Made by a program: the position numbers and the translations under genes
Shown here: piece after piece, positions 51,158 through 59,822 of the stretch
Layout of the letters: the number at the start of each line of letters is the position of its first letter
Numbering within the stretch: the first letter of the stretch is position 1
Notes under the pieces: generated by a model
Database searches by the model: none
The model's input: only the letters and a program-made list of their open reading frames with translations
Told to the model about the DNA's origin: nothing
Source: Aldehydirespirator sp965261105
Lineage (GTDB): Bacteria > Actinomycetota > Acidimicrobiia > Acidimicrobiales > Aldehydirespiratoraceae
NCBI GenBank assembly: GCA_965261105.1
Contig: CBDHCM010000006.1
Span: 4,402,001-4,466,000, forward strand
Direction: 5' to 3'
DNA: 64,000 nucleotides

Positions 51158-52428
51158 GGTCCCGCAGAATAGTCCGTTGCCCGCCATCGTCGCAGGGCAT
51201 CCAACGCCTCGGTCCGGCTGAGCGGACCCTCGTCGAAGGCCAGCTCGCGCAAGAAGGCCAGGGCGCGGCCGACATCAGGGCCGGGCTCCAGACCCAGCGC
51301 CGCCATCACGCCGCGGCCGTCGACCCCGAGCGCGGGACCGTCAACGTCCTCGTGGCCGCGCAGTTCGCTCAGGGCCGCAGCAAAGCCACTCAGCCGCTCG
51401 TCGGACTCACCGGCGGCGACCGCCACGGCGCGGGCAAAGTCAAGAGCGACATCTACCGGCACAGGGCACGCGTGCACGAGTCGGCGGATGTCGGCCGCGC
51501 CGGTGCCGGCACCTTGGAGCAGCCTTCGGCCCTCCAGCAATCCGGCCGCGCCAGACGCGAGCGACGTCGAGCAGCGCAGACCTCTCAGCTCAGCGCCGGC
51601 CGCCTCCGCGGAGTCCTGCACGAACAGCGACGCCCAGCGGGCCGCCGGCTCGGCGGCCACTGCGGCCGTGACCCGGCCCAGCGTCGTGGGGTCGCGGCCG
51701 GCAACCCGTGGCAGCACCCGCTCGATGAGCCTGGTGCGAAACAGGAAGCGGAAGCCTTCGGAGGGGTCGTCGAGCAGCAGCAACTTCTCGAACTCGTCGC
51801 GGGTCCTCTCGACCGAGACGATCTGCAGTCGCTCCCCCATGGCCCTCACCGCCTCGACCACCGCAGCGTCGGGCACAAGCCCGTGGCCGGCGACGAAGCG
51901 CGCCGCCCGCAGCATGCGCAGCGGATCGTCTCCGAAGGAGACCGCTGGGTCGAGCGGGGTGCGCAGCACCCGGGCCTCCAGATCCCGACGCCCGCCGTGG
52001 GGATCGAGCAGGCTCCCGGCGGAGGCGTCGACGGCCATCGCGTTGACCGTGAAGTCGCGGCGTGCGAGGTCCTGCTCCACATCGTCGCCGAAAGCTACGA
52101 CGGGTTTGCGCGAGTGCTGGTCGTAGCGCTCGGCGCGGTGGGTGGTTATCTCGAAGGTCTGCCCGTCCACCACGCAGCCGATCGTGCCGAACCGCTCTCC
52201 CTGAGTCCACAGCGACGTCGCCACACCACCGACGATCCGCCGAACTGCCGGGGGGCGAGCATCGGTGGTGCAGTCCAGGTCGGCACCATCGAGGAACCGC
52301 CCGGCGACAGCCTCGCGCACGACGCCGCCCACGAGGTACAGCCGGTGCCCGGCCGCCGCGAAGAGCCGCGCCAGGCCCGAAGCGGCCGCCAAGGCCGCTG
52401 ACAGTGCCTCGGAGGCCTCGGTCCTCAC
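51154..52428 (-). CDS. cca: CCA tRNA nucleotidyltransferase
   Basis: A 424-residue class II nucleotidyltransferase that adds or repairs the tRNA 3' CCA. The GG-D-x-D head is seen as LVGGVVREAV and DGADLDCTTD; RRDFTVNAMAVD and DPLRMLRAARFVAGHG are the helical-domain motifs binding the tRNA end and selecting bases. GTG start overlapping the deacetylase-like gene by four bases. Position corresponds to Rv3907c (pcnA) in the syntenic mycobacterial block. Confidence 0.93.
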   Translation of the reverse strand: MRTEASEALSAALAAASGLARLFAAAGHRLYLVGGVVREAVAGRFLDGADLDCTTDARPPAVRRIVGGVATSLWTQGERFGTIGCVVDGQTFEITTHRAERYDQHSRKPVVAFGDDVEQDLARRDFTVNAMAVDASAGSLLDPHGGRRDLEARVLRTPLDPAVSFGDDPLRMLRAARFVAGHGLVPDAAVVEAVRAMGERLQIVSVERTRDEFEKLLLLDDPSEGFRFLFRTRLIERVLPRVAGRDPTTLGRVTAAVAAEPAARWASLFVQDSAEAAGAELRGLRCSTSLASGAAGLLEGRRLLQGAGTGAADIRRLVHACPVPVDVALDFARAVAVAAGESDERLSGFAAALSELRGHEDVDGPALGVDGRGVMAALGLEPGPDVGRALAFLRELAFDEGPLSRTEALDALRRWRATDYSAGP

Positions 52429-53450
52429 TGACTTCCGTCGAGGGCCGCGAGGCGGGCCGCAGCCTTGACGACCTCCATTCCGGGACCGGCCCCGCTGGCC
52501 GGCTCGGGGCGCAAGTCGAGGCCCAGCAGCGCTCCGGTCACCGCATAGGACGAGGCCCGTGTGGCGTCGAGGTCGTAGCCACCCTCGAGCACGGCCACGG
52601 TTCGTGGCGCCAGCGGCACCAGCCGGCGGACGAAGTCGCCAAAGTCCGAGGCCGAATAGCACAGGCCCGTGAGGGGATCGGCCCGGTGCCCGTCGTAGCC
52701 GGCGGAGACCAACATCCAGTCGGGCGCGAAGCGCTCCACTGCGGGCACGATCACCTCGTCGAGCGCAGCCCGCGCGGCGTCGCCGGTGGCACCGGGCGGC
52801 AGGGGCACATTGATCGTGAAGCCCTCGCCCGCGCCAATGCCTCGCTCGCTCAGCGCGCCGGTGCCCGGATACAGCGGGTACTGGTGAATGGACGCGTAGA
52901 GCACGTCGCCACGATCGAAGAACACGTCTTGGGTTCCGTTGCCGTGATGGGCATCCACGTCCACGATGGCCACCCGCTGTCCGGCCGCGGCCAGCGACGC
53001 AGCCGCCACTGCGACGGAATTGAACAGGCAGAAGCCCATCGAGGTCTCGGGAGTGGCATGGTGCCCGGGCGGCCGCACTATGCAGTAGGCCTCGGACTCG
53101 CCGCCGGTGGAGTCTTTCGAGGTTGTGGCGGCCGCCAACTGCTCCGCGGCCGAGAGCACTGCGCCCGCCGCTAGTCGCGCCGCCTCGAAACTGCCCGGCC
53201 CCATCGGGGTGTCGGCATCCAGGTGGCCGCCGCCGCGCTCGGCGATACCGGCGACGCGGTCAATCATGGACGCGGAGTGCACCAGCTCAAGCTCGTCTCG
53301 CTCAGCCCGCCTCGGCGATCGGCCCCCAGCGAGCAGCTCAGCGTCAACGGCGGCCACTCCGGCCAGTGCGGCTCGCAGACGGTCGGGCCGCTCCGGATGC
53401 CGGCGTCCGGTGTCGTGGTCGAGGAAGCGTTCGTCGGTGATCACCAGCAT
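52425..53450 (-). CDS. Histone deacetylase family (AcuC/HDAC-like) protein
   Basis: A 341-residue zinc-dependent deacetylase. The metal and catalytic residues are visible in VDVDAHHGNGTQDVF, HATPETSMGFC and SAGYDGHRADPLTGL, plus the RPPGHHA loop. Prokaryotic members deacetylate acetyl-CoA synthetase, acetylpolyamines or other small acetyl-amines. It starts a three-gene, overlapping minus-strand run with cca and the DUF5318-like gene. Confidence 0.9.
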   Translation of the reverse strand: MLVITDERFLDHDTGRRHPERPDRLRAALAGVAAVDAELLAGGRSPRRAERDELELVHSASMIDRVAGIAERGGGHLDADTPMGPGSFEAARLAAGAVLSAAEQLAAATTSKDSTGGESEAYCIVRPPGHHATPETSMGFCLFNSVAVAAASLAAAGQRVAIVDVDAHHGNGTQDVFFDRGDVLYASIHQYPLYPGTGALSERGIGAGEGFTINVPLPPGATGDAARAALDEVIVPAVERFAPDWMLVSAGYDGHRADPLTGLCYSASDFGDFVRRLVPLAPRTVAVLEGGYDLDATRASSYAVTGALLGLDLRPEPASGAGPGMEVVKAAARLAALDGSQ

Positions 53451-53634
53451 GGCTGGATCGTACCGCCGGCCTCGGTGCTCGATCAGAGCCGGCGTCTATG
53501 GCGACGAGGTCGGCGTCTGTCGCGGCGCTGGTCGCGCCTCACCCTGCAGGCGTCTCGACTCGTGCCTGCCGCGTATCGTGGGCGTGCATGCCAGCACGAC
53601 CTGTCGGCGGCGACCGGAGCCGGCATCCGGGCTC

Positions 53635-54342
53635 ATGGCCCTGACCTCGTTGAGCATCGGCTCGGCGCGATTCCGTGTAGGAGCCTGGCAGGGTGCCGCC
53701 GACGTGGCGTACCTGGCCCTGGCCTCCGCGGCCGCGACCCTGGCGCCATGGGTGCTGGCCGCGCTGCGCGACCGGCTCCATGACCTGGGATATCGCGCCG
53801 TGATCACTGCAGCCGTGGCCCCGCGTGAGCGCGATGCCCTCATCCGAGACAGTTTTGGCGTCCGCTCCGAGCTTGCGACTCTCAGCCGCGATCTCCAAGC
53901 GGCGGCGCCCAGGATTGCGAACCCGCGCGGGCACACCCGGCGCGGCCGCCGGCGCGACCTCGATGTTGTGCTGCAGGTCGACGCCGAGGCCTTCCCCCCG
54001 TTCTGGCGGCTCGACGCCGAGGGCCTCCACGAGGCCCGCACGGCCACGCCGTTCAGCCGTTGGCGCGTCAACCGCGGCGCGGAGGTCCACGCCTACAGCA
54101 TCACCGGGCGAGCAGGTCCTGCGGGCTATCTCCAGCGACTAGCGGTGGCAGCCCGCTGTCAGGGCCAGGGCCTGGGAACCCTGCTGGTGGCGGACGCGAC
54201 CTTGTGGTTGGGGCGCGCAGGAGCGAGCACCGCCCTGGTGAACACCCAGCCCAACAACGAGCGAGCACTCGCCCTGTACCAGCGCTGCGGGTTCACCATG
54301 GAGCCCGACCGGCTCGCAGTCCTGTACCGCGACCTGACATGA
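53635..54342 (+). CDS. GNAT family N-acetyltransferase
   Basis: A 235-residue protein with a C-terminal GNAT domain: YLQRLAVAARCQGQGLGTLLVADA (acetyl-CoA loop Q-x-x-G-x-G) and NTQPNNERALALYQRCGFTME. The N-terminal 100 residues are less conserved and may be a degenerate second GNAT copy. Start uncertain: GTG at 53584 is also in frame. Diverges from the deacetylase-like gene, and overlaps the next gene by four bases. Confidence 0.82.
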   Translation: MALTSLSIGSARFRVGAWQGAADVAYLALASAAATLAPWVLAALRDRLHDLGYRAVITAAVAPRERDALIRDSFGVRSELATLSRDLQAAAPRIANPRGHTRRGRRRDLDVVLQVDAEAFPPFWRLDAEGLHEARTATPFSRWRVNRGAEVHAYSITGRAGPAGYLQRLAVAARCQGQGLGTLLVADATLWLGRAGASTALVNTQPNNERALALYQRCGFTMEPDRLAVLYRDLT

Positions 54343-56477
54343 GGGCGGATTCCAGCCGGCGGCGCACTCTAGCCGTCGCGGTGTTCGGCCTAGCCGTGGC
54401 CGCCGGGGCGTTGAGCGGCACGCAGGCAGGAGCCCAGACCGGCGACGAGGACCTGATCCCCCAAGCGACAGCGGACTTCTTTGGCGTGGATCTCATCGAC
54501 CAGACCCCAGCAACAGCTTCGTCACCGGCAGTCATTCACCTTCGCGTCGCCGACGAGCTGTCAACCGCGGACCTGAGAGCACGACTGCACGCGCCGGTTA
54601 CGACCAGAACGGAACTCATTGCCTCACTGGTCGGTCCGGCGTCCACTCCTCTGGTGGCCACCTGGATGATCGACGATGCCGGCCAGGTGGCGGCCGACGA
54701 TGAGGGCACTCTCCTGTCGGTGCCCATCGTGGTGCCCGGGGGCGCCTTGAGCGCGAATCCGGCTATCGCTGCCGACGGCAGGCCCCTGCCCCTGCGACTC
54801 GAGCTAGTGGCCCCCGACGGCACCGTCCTGGGTGTTCTGACCACTTTCCTGACTCCGGTCGGCGGGCTTGCTCCGCCGGGCACAGAGCTGACCGTCGCCC
54901 TGGTTCTCGACCTTCGGCTGCCACCGTCTCACACGACCGACGGCGGTGCAGACCCCGACTGGGACGCGCTCGGGCGACTGATCGGACTCGCTGAAGTGCT
55001 CATCGACCGAGCCCGCGTGCCTCTAACCATCGAGATCAGCTCCGAGACCCTTGACGCCCTGTCGCTGATCGGCGACGACAGCAGCCTGGCCGTTCTCGGC
55101 CACGCGCTCCAGGGCAGGCAGATACTGACCTCTCCGTGGACGGGCCTCGCCATCGAAGCCTGGATCAGAGCGGGCCGCGCCGACATCGTCCTCGACGGGC
55201 TCCAGAGGAGCGCCGAGGCACTGGGGTGGGTCGGCGCCGAGGCCGGCGGCACAATGCGCTTCGCAGACCGGCCCACACCGGAGGCCGTGACCGCGGTGAC
55301 CGAACCGGCAGCAGGTGTGAGCGGTTTCGTAGCAAGCGGGTTGTGGGCCGCAGATGGCGGACCGCCCCCACCGGTGACGCGGACGACCGATGTATCTGGC
55401 GGCAGCCACCTGATGGCCCAGTCCGATCCCCTCCTCGAGGCAATGCTGCGCAGGGCAGACCCCGAGCTGGGAGTCCAGTGGGTGCTTGCCGAACTGTCCC
55501 GGATGGCTGCCGAGGGAACCATGGACGCCGTCGTCGTGTCCGCGGTGGCGCCCGGCCCAGTCTTCGACGCATTCGAAGTGCCCTGGGATGTCATCGCCCA
55601 GCTGAACGCCGCGGCGCCCGGACCATTCTTCGACGCATTCGAGGGCGATGTCGCCGGCATCCCCGCGATCTCGACGCTTGAGCCAACCGCGCTGTCGCTG
55701 CTGCTCGATGGGATCGAGGCCCATCCAAGCTTGGTCCTGGCCACCGTGGACGACGTGCTCGCACAGGAGCCGCCGATGGGCGCGGTCACGATCGCACTCG
55801 CAGATCGACCCTCTGATCCGGGGGACTTCGGCCTCTACCTCGCCCGGCTAGCCCAAGTGGAGCAGCAACTGGCGGCCTATGAATCGTTTCTCGGGGACGA
55901 TCCCGCCCTCGCCGCGCCGCTGCGAACCCTGCTCGCAGTCGGCGCTAGCGAAGACCTGACGACCGGCGAGCGAACCGGGTTCCTCAACGCCGTCGATCAG
56001 CAGGTGACACAGGGCACGACGGGAGTGGAGTTCGTGGGACGGGGCCCGATCACCTTCACCGAGCGCAACGCCGACCTGCCGGTGACGCTGGTGAACAACC
56101 GGCCCACGCCGGTGACGGTAGCTCTGAAGCTGACCTCCGACAGGATCGACTTCACGCGCGAAGAGCGTCCCGTCTTCGCGCTGGACCCGGGCCGCAACGA
56201 CCTGACCGTGCCAGTCGAGGCGGCCGCATCGGGCCGCACCTCAGTCCGAGTGACCGTGACGACGCCAGACCCCGACGGCACCATCACCCTCGCTACCGGG
56301 ACCTTCAGCGTGCGATTCACCGACGCGGACGGTCTCGGCCTCCTGATCCTCGTGTGGGCTGCGGCCGCGCTGGCCGCGTGGTGGCTGCAGACGCTGCGCC
56401 GACATTCTCGCGATGCCGACAGCGCCAGTGGTACGGTCGCTGTACCCGGCTCCGGCCGCGGCAACGCCGAGGACTGA
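54339..56477 (+). CDS. DUF6049-like secreted membrane-anchored protein
   Basis: A 712-residue protein with an N-terminal signal sequence (RRRTLAVAVFGLAVAAGALS, cleavage near residues 28-30), a large extracytoplasmic part and a C-terminal helix LGLLILVWAAAALAAWWLQT. The layout, and an immunoglobulin-like domain before the helix (NNRPTPVTVALKL onward), correspond to the Rv3909-type proteins next to murJ in actinobacteria. A PGPxFDAFE motif occurs twice within 25 residues near residue 410-430. The function is unknown; a role at the cell envelope is inferred. Confidence 0.78.
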   Translation: MRADSSRRRTLAVAVFGLAVAAGALSGTQAGAQTGDEDLIPQATADFFGVDLIDQTPATASSPAVIHLRVADELSTADLRARLHAPVTTRTELIASLVGPASTPLVATWMIDDAGQVAADDEGTLLSVPIVVPGGALSANPAIAADGRPLPLRLELVAPDGTVLGVLTTFLTPVGGLAPPGTELTVALVLDLRLPPSHTTDGGADPDWDALGRLIGLAEVLIDRARVPLTIEISSETLDALSLIGDDSSLAVLGHALQGRQILTSPWTGLAIEAWIRAGRADIVLDGLQRSAEALGWVGAEAGGTMRFADRPTPEAVTAVTEPAAGVSGFVASGLWAADGGPPPPVTRTTDVSGGSHLMAQSDPLLEAMLRRADPELGVQWVLAELSRMAAEGTMDAVVVSAVAPGPVFDAFEVPWDVIAQLNAAAPGPFFDAFEGDVAGIPAISTLEPTALSLLLDGIEAHPSLVLATVDDVLAQEPPMGAVTIALADRPSDPGDFGLYLARLAQVEQQLAAYESFLGDDPALAAPLRTLLAVGASEDLTTGERTGFLNAVDQQVTQGTTGVEFVGRGPITFTERNADLPVTLVNNRPTPVTVALKLTSDRIDFTREERPVFALDPGRNDLTVPVEAAASGRTSVRVTVTTPDPDGTITLATGTFSVRFTDADGLGLLILVWAAAALAAWWLQTLRRHSRDADSASGTVAVPGSGRGNAED

Positions 56478-56526
56478 GGCGAGGCGGGCACCACCGTTTC
56501 GACAGGCGACCATACGAGGACATGAC

Positions 56527-57384
56527 ATGACCGTGGGCATTGTCACCGACAGCTCATGCGATCTGAACAACGAGCACCTCAAGGGGCTCGACGTGGAGAT
56601 CGTCCCCCTGTTCATCCGCTTCGGAACCGACGAGTTCGTCGACCGCGAGCAGATCAGCGTCGAGGAGTTCTATCGGCGCATGGCGACGCTCGATGAGCTG
56701 CCCCAGACCGCGGCCCCGCCGCCCGGGCGCTTCGAGCAGGCCTTCCGCCGTTTCCTGGACGCCGGTTGCGAGGCGGTGGTGTGCATCAACCTGTCATCGG
56801 CTCTCTCGGCGACCATGCAGTCTGCGGTGCAGGCTGCCGAGGCGGTCCGCTCCGAATACGACGATGCCGATGTCAGGGTTCTGGACAGCAAATCGGTGAC
56901 CGCCGGCCTCGGCACACTGGTGCTGCAGGCAGCCCGGATGGCGTCCGCCGGCGACGCCGCCGCCACCATCGAGGCCTTCGTGGCCGATGCCTCCGAACGG
57001 ACCCACGTGTTCGGCACGCTCGACACGCTGGAGAACCTCCGCAAGGGCGGGCGCATCGGCGGCGCGCAGGCCATGCTCGGCTCGATGCTGTCAATCAAAC
57101 CCATAGTCGACATCTCCACCGGGGAAGTGGCCGAAGCTGCCAAGCAGCGCACTCGCCGGAAGGCTCTCGGCTGGTTGCGCGACACCGTGCGAGCCGCCGC
57201 ACCGGTGGAGCACCTCGCGGTCATGCACGGCGAGGCGGCTGACGTCGGCAACTTCTGCGAGATGCTCGCCGAAGTCCATAGCGGCACCATCCGGGTGTGC
57301 AAGGTCGGACCGGTCGTGGGCGCCCACGCCGGTCAGGGAGTGCTGGGCATGGCCTACCAAGTCCCCGCCGCGACGGCGGGATAG
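56527..57384 (+). CDS. DegV family fatty-acid-binding protein
   Basis: A 285-residue DegV protein, which in other bacteria binds fatty acids for fatty-acid kinase. VGIVTDSSCDLN, the TAAPPPGRFEQAF block, CINLSSALSATMQSA (ligand-contact Ser) and ENLRKGGRIGGAQAMLGSMLSIKPI are classic. Two ATG codons (56522, 56527) occur; only 56527 is in frame. It occupies the position where murJ is found in mycobacteria. Confidence 0.9.
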   Translation: MTVGIVTDSSCDLNNEHLKGLDVEIVPLFIRFGTDEFVDREQISVEEFYRRMATLDELPQTAAPPPGRFEQAFRRFLDAGCEAVVCINLSSALSATMQSAVQAAEAVRSEYDDADVRVLDSKSVTAGLGTLVLQAARMASAGDAAATIEAFVADASERTHVFGTLDTLENLRKGGRIGGAQAMLGSMLSIKPIVDISTGEVAEAAKQRTRRKALGWLRDTVRAAAPVEHLAVMHGEAADVGNFCEMLAEVHSGTIRVCKVGPVVGAHAGQGVLGMAYQVPAATAG

Positions 57385-57433
57385 ACGCGGTCGCGGCGAG
57401 CCAACCACACCGCAAACCAACAGGAATTCGAAG

Positions 57434-58129
57434 ATTCGCAACGACCTCGACGACGCCAGGCTCACGAAGGCGGCGCAGGCCGGAGACCGGCGTGCCCTCG
57501 AGCAGTTGCTGCGGCGCCACCACGATCAGATCCACGCCGTTTGCCGGCGCCTCGCGGGCAACGACGCTGACGGCCAAGACGCCACCCAGGAAGCGCTCAT
57601 CGCCATCGTTCGGGGACTCCCCCGCTTCCGCGGCAAGGCCAAGTTCTCGACCTGGGCCTACCGGGTAGCCACCAACGCGGCCCTCGACGAACTGCGCCGA
57701 CGAAGCCGCCGACCGGTGCCGACGGCAGAAGAGACCGACGACCGTCTACCTGGCGCATCCACCGCCGATGGCCCGGCCGCGGTGGCCCTGCGCCTCGACC
57801 TCGACGCCGCCTTGGCCCAGCTGCCCGAGGAGTTCCGTGCGCCGGTCGTGCTGAGGGACGTAGCGGGCTGCGATTATGCCGAGATCGGACAGATCCTGCG
57901 GATCCCACCCGGAACGGTGAGATCCCGGATCGCGCGGGGCAGGGCCCGGCTGGCCCAGTTGATGAGCGCCAACGGCGGGAACCACCACGGCACCGCGCAA
58001 CGTCGTAACCCTGAAGCGATCAACCGGAGCGGGAACGACAACGTGGAACACGAGGCTCCTGAGGCGAGCAGCCGAGACCCGGGACGACGACGCGGAACGC
58101 AGAGCCACGAAGCGAGCAGCCATGAGTGA
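57434..58129 (+). CDS. ECF-type RNA polymerase sigma factor (SigM-like)
   Basis: A 231-residue sigma factor. Region 2 shows LTKAAQAGDRRALEQLLRRHHDQIHAV and QDATQEALIAIVRGLPRFRGKAKFSTWAYRVATN; region 4 shows LPEEFRAPVVLRDVAGCDYAEIGQIL and IPPGTVRSRIARGRARLAQLM. A polar 50-residue tail follows. The frame is open upstream but has no ATG, GTG or TTG before region 2.1; ATT at 57434, eight bases after AGGA, gives a normal N terminus, whereas the first ordinary codon (TTG 57506) would delete half of region 2.1. It overlaps the anti-sigma gene by eight bases. Confidence 0.85.
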   Translation: MRNDLDDARLTKAAQAGDRRALEQLLRRHHDQIHAVCRRLAGNDADGQDATQEALIAIVRGLPRFRGKAKFSTWAYRVATNAALDELRRRSRRPVPTAEETDDRLPGASTADGPAAVALRLDLDAALAQLPEEFRAPVVLRDVAGCDYAEIGQILRIPPGTVRSRIARGRARLAQLMSANGGNHHGTAQRRNPEAINRSGNDNVEHEAPEASSRDPGRRRGTQSHEASSHE

Positions 58130-59237
58130 CGAATCGTTGCGGCGCGACGAGCTCGTCTCGGCTTATCTCGATGGCGAGGCAACCCCGGCCGAAGTCGCCG
58201 AGATCGAGCGGGATGATGCCCTGCCGGCCCACGTCGAAGAGCTGCGGGCCGTGCGCGACGCGGTGGCCGCGCCGGTGCCGGCGCTGTCTGCAGAACAGCG
58301 CTGTCAGATGATCAGCGCAGCCCTCGGGGTGGCCGAAGCGGAGGCCGACGCCCGCATGGAAGCCAAGGTCGTGCCTCTCCGGCGCCGCCGGCCCCTGTTC
58401 CTTGCGGTGGCTGCGGCCGTTCTCTTGCTCGCGGCCGCCGTCAGCGCCGGCCTGCTCGGCAGCAGGGGCAGCGACGACGCCGAGATGACAGCGGGGGGGG
58501 CCACAATGGCTGACTCTGCCGCCCCGGCTGCCGATATGGCCGCAGAAGAACCCATGGCCGAAGCGGACACGGCGACCGCGGACGAGGCGATGATGCCCGC
58601 AGAGGCGACCGACGCGGAAGAACCCATGGCCGGGGAGCCGACGGCCGAAGCGGAGTTCATGGTGGAGGAGGCGATCGAAGAGGCGGCCGCGGAAGCGGAG
58701 GCAATGGTGGAGGAGGCGATCGAAGAGGCGGCCGCGGAAGCGGAGGCAATGGTGGAGGAAGGGATCGAAGAGGCGGCCGCGGAAGCGGAGGCAATGGAAG
58801 CACCCGCAGCTGCCGCGCCCGTCGCCATAGAAGCGGATCCGGAGCCAACTTCGGGAACTGCGGAGACCGAGGAGGAACGGCGTTCCGAGTCAACTGCGGA
58901 CGCGAGCGAACTTGGCGGCGGCGGCTCACCCGGGCAGGTTGTGGACTTGGGCATGCTGGAAAACCTTGAGTCGCTCCATGAGAACATCGGGGCGAAATGG
59001 TCTGCCGCCCCGGAGGATGAGGCGATGGCTGACCCCGGGGCGTGCTCTGCGGCAGTGGACGAACGGGCGCTCGAGATGAGTGCCGAGACGCGCCAGTCCT
59101 TCGTCGCCACCGTCGGAGCCGAGGATCCCCTCAGCTTCGATGCCCAATTCGTTCGCCGGCCTGACGGCAGTGCCCTCGTCATCTACGCGGCGCCGCCCGA
59201 CTGCGAGATCAAGATCCACGAACTGGCCGGTTCCTGA
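58122..59237 (+). CDS. Probable membrane anti-sigma factor with tandem repeats
   Basis: A 371-residue protein. The N-terminal 75 residues (ELVSAYLDGEATPAEVAEIE and following helices) resemble an anti-sigma domain without zinc ligands. One membrane helix lies at about residues 88-110 after a basic stretch (PLRRRRP). The outer part is Ala/Glu/Met-rich with three identical-length 15-residue repeats, then a small C-terminal domain (LENLESLHENIGAKWSA) ending DCEIKIHEL. Coupled overlap with the sigma gene supports the role; corresponds by position to RsmA (Rv3912). Confidence 0.75.
   Translation: MSDESLRRDELVSAYLDGEATPAEVAEIERDDALPAHVEELRAVRDAVAAPVPALSAEQRCQMISAALGVAEAEADARMEAKVVPLRRRRPLFLAVAAAVLLLAAAVSAGLLGSRGSDDAEMTAGGATMADSAAPAADMAAEEPMAEADTATADEAMMPAEATDAEEPMAGEPTAEAEFMVEEAIEEAAAEAEAMVEEAIEEAAAEAEAMVEEGIEEAAAEAEAMEAPAAAAPVAIEADPEPTSGTAETEEERRSESTADASELGGGGSPGQVVDLGMLENLESLHENIGAKWSAAPEDEAMADPGACSAAVDERALEMSAETRQSFVATVGAEDPLSFDAQFVRRPDGSALVIYAAPPDCEIKIHELAGS
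58662..58796 (+). repeat. Three-copy 45-bp coding tandem repeat
   Basis: Three 45-base units (58662-58706, 58707-58751, 58752-58796). The first two are identical and the third differs by two bases (GAGGCG becomes GAAGGG). Each encodes VEEAIEEAAAEAEAM or the Gly variant. A partial related copy precedes the first unit. Confidence 0.95.
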
Positions 59238-59344
59238 GTCCACCAGAGCCACGGCTTCGCTCAATGCCTCGCGCAACCGCCACGATCTCGGACCATCCGC
59301 TCGGCCTCCAAGCCGCCCGCCGGGCCGCCGGTAGGCTGCACCCC

Positions 59345-59776
59345 ATGCCCGATCCCGAGCCCTCCAGCCGTGACCGGCCGGCGCTGAGTTTGGGATCCGA
59401 CGACTGGCCGGCAACCCTCGCCGACAAGATCGTCGAGATCGTGGACGCTGTCCGCGCCCAGACCACCGACCGGGTCGTGTTCCTCCTGCGGGCCGTGGTG
59501 TACTGCCTGGTCGCGGCGGTGGCCGCCATCGCCGTCCTCGTTCTGCTCACGATCGCCGCCATTCGCATGGCTGACGCCTACCTGCCCATAGGGGGCGGGG
59601 TCGGTTCGGCGACGTGGGCGGCCCACGGCTTCATCGGATTACTAGTGTCCATCATCGGACTGGGAGCCTGGAGGGCTCGGACCGGATCGGCAAAGCCGGT
59701 GTACGCGGCGTTGATCATGGACGCGGCCATCGTGGTTGGCGTCGTGTTCTACGGTGTGCTCGCCGCCGTGGCCTGA
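59345..59776 (+). CDS. Small integral membrane protein (phage holin superfamily III-like)
   Basis: A 143-residue protein with three predicted membrane helices (about residues 45-73, 83-103 and 116-140), preceded by an amphipathic helix LADKIVEIVDAVRAQTTDRVV. Similar small proteins lie between the anti-sigma gene and trxB in many Acidimicrobiia-like genomes. I cannot assign a function; a role in envelope organisation is guesswork. ATG at 59345. Confidence 0.7.
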   Translation: MPDPEPSSRDRPALSLGSDDWPATLADKIVEIVDAVRAQTTDRVVFLLRAVVYCLVAAVAAIAVLVLLTIAAIRMADAYLPIGGGVGSATWAAHGFIGLLVSIIGLGAWRARTGSAKPVYAALIMDAAIVVGVVFYGVLAAVA

Positions 59777-59822
59777 GGCTGTCGGCGGCACCGACTGAAG
59801 CGTGGAAGGAGCCCTCCCTGGT

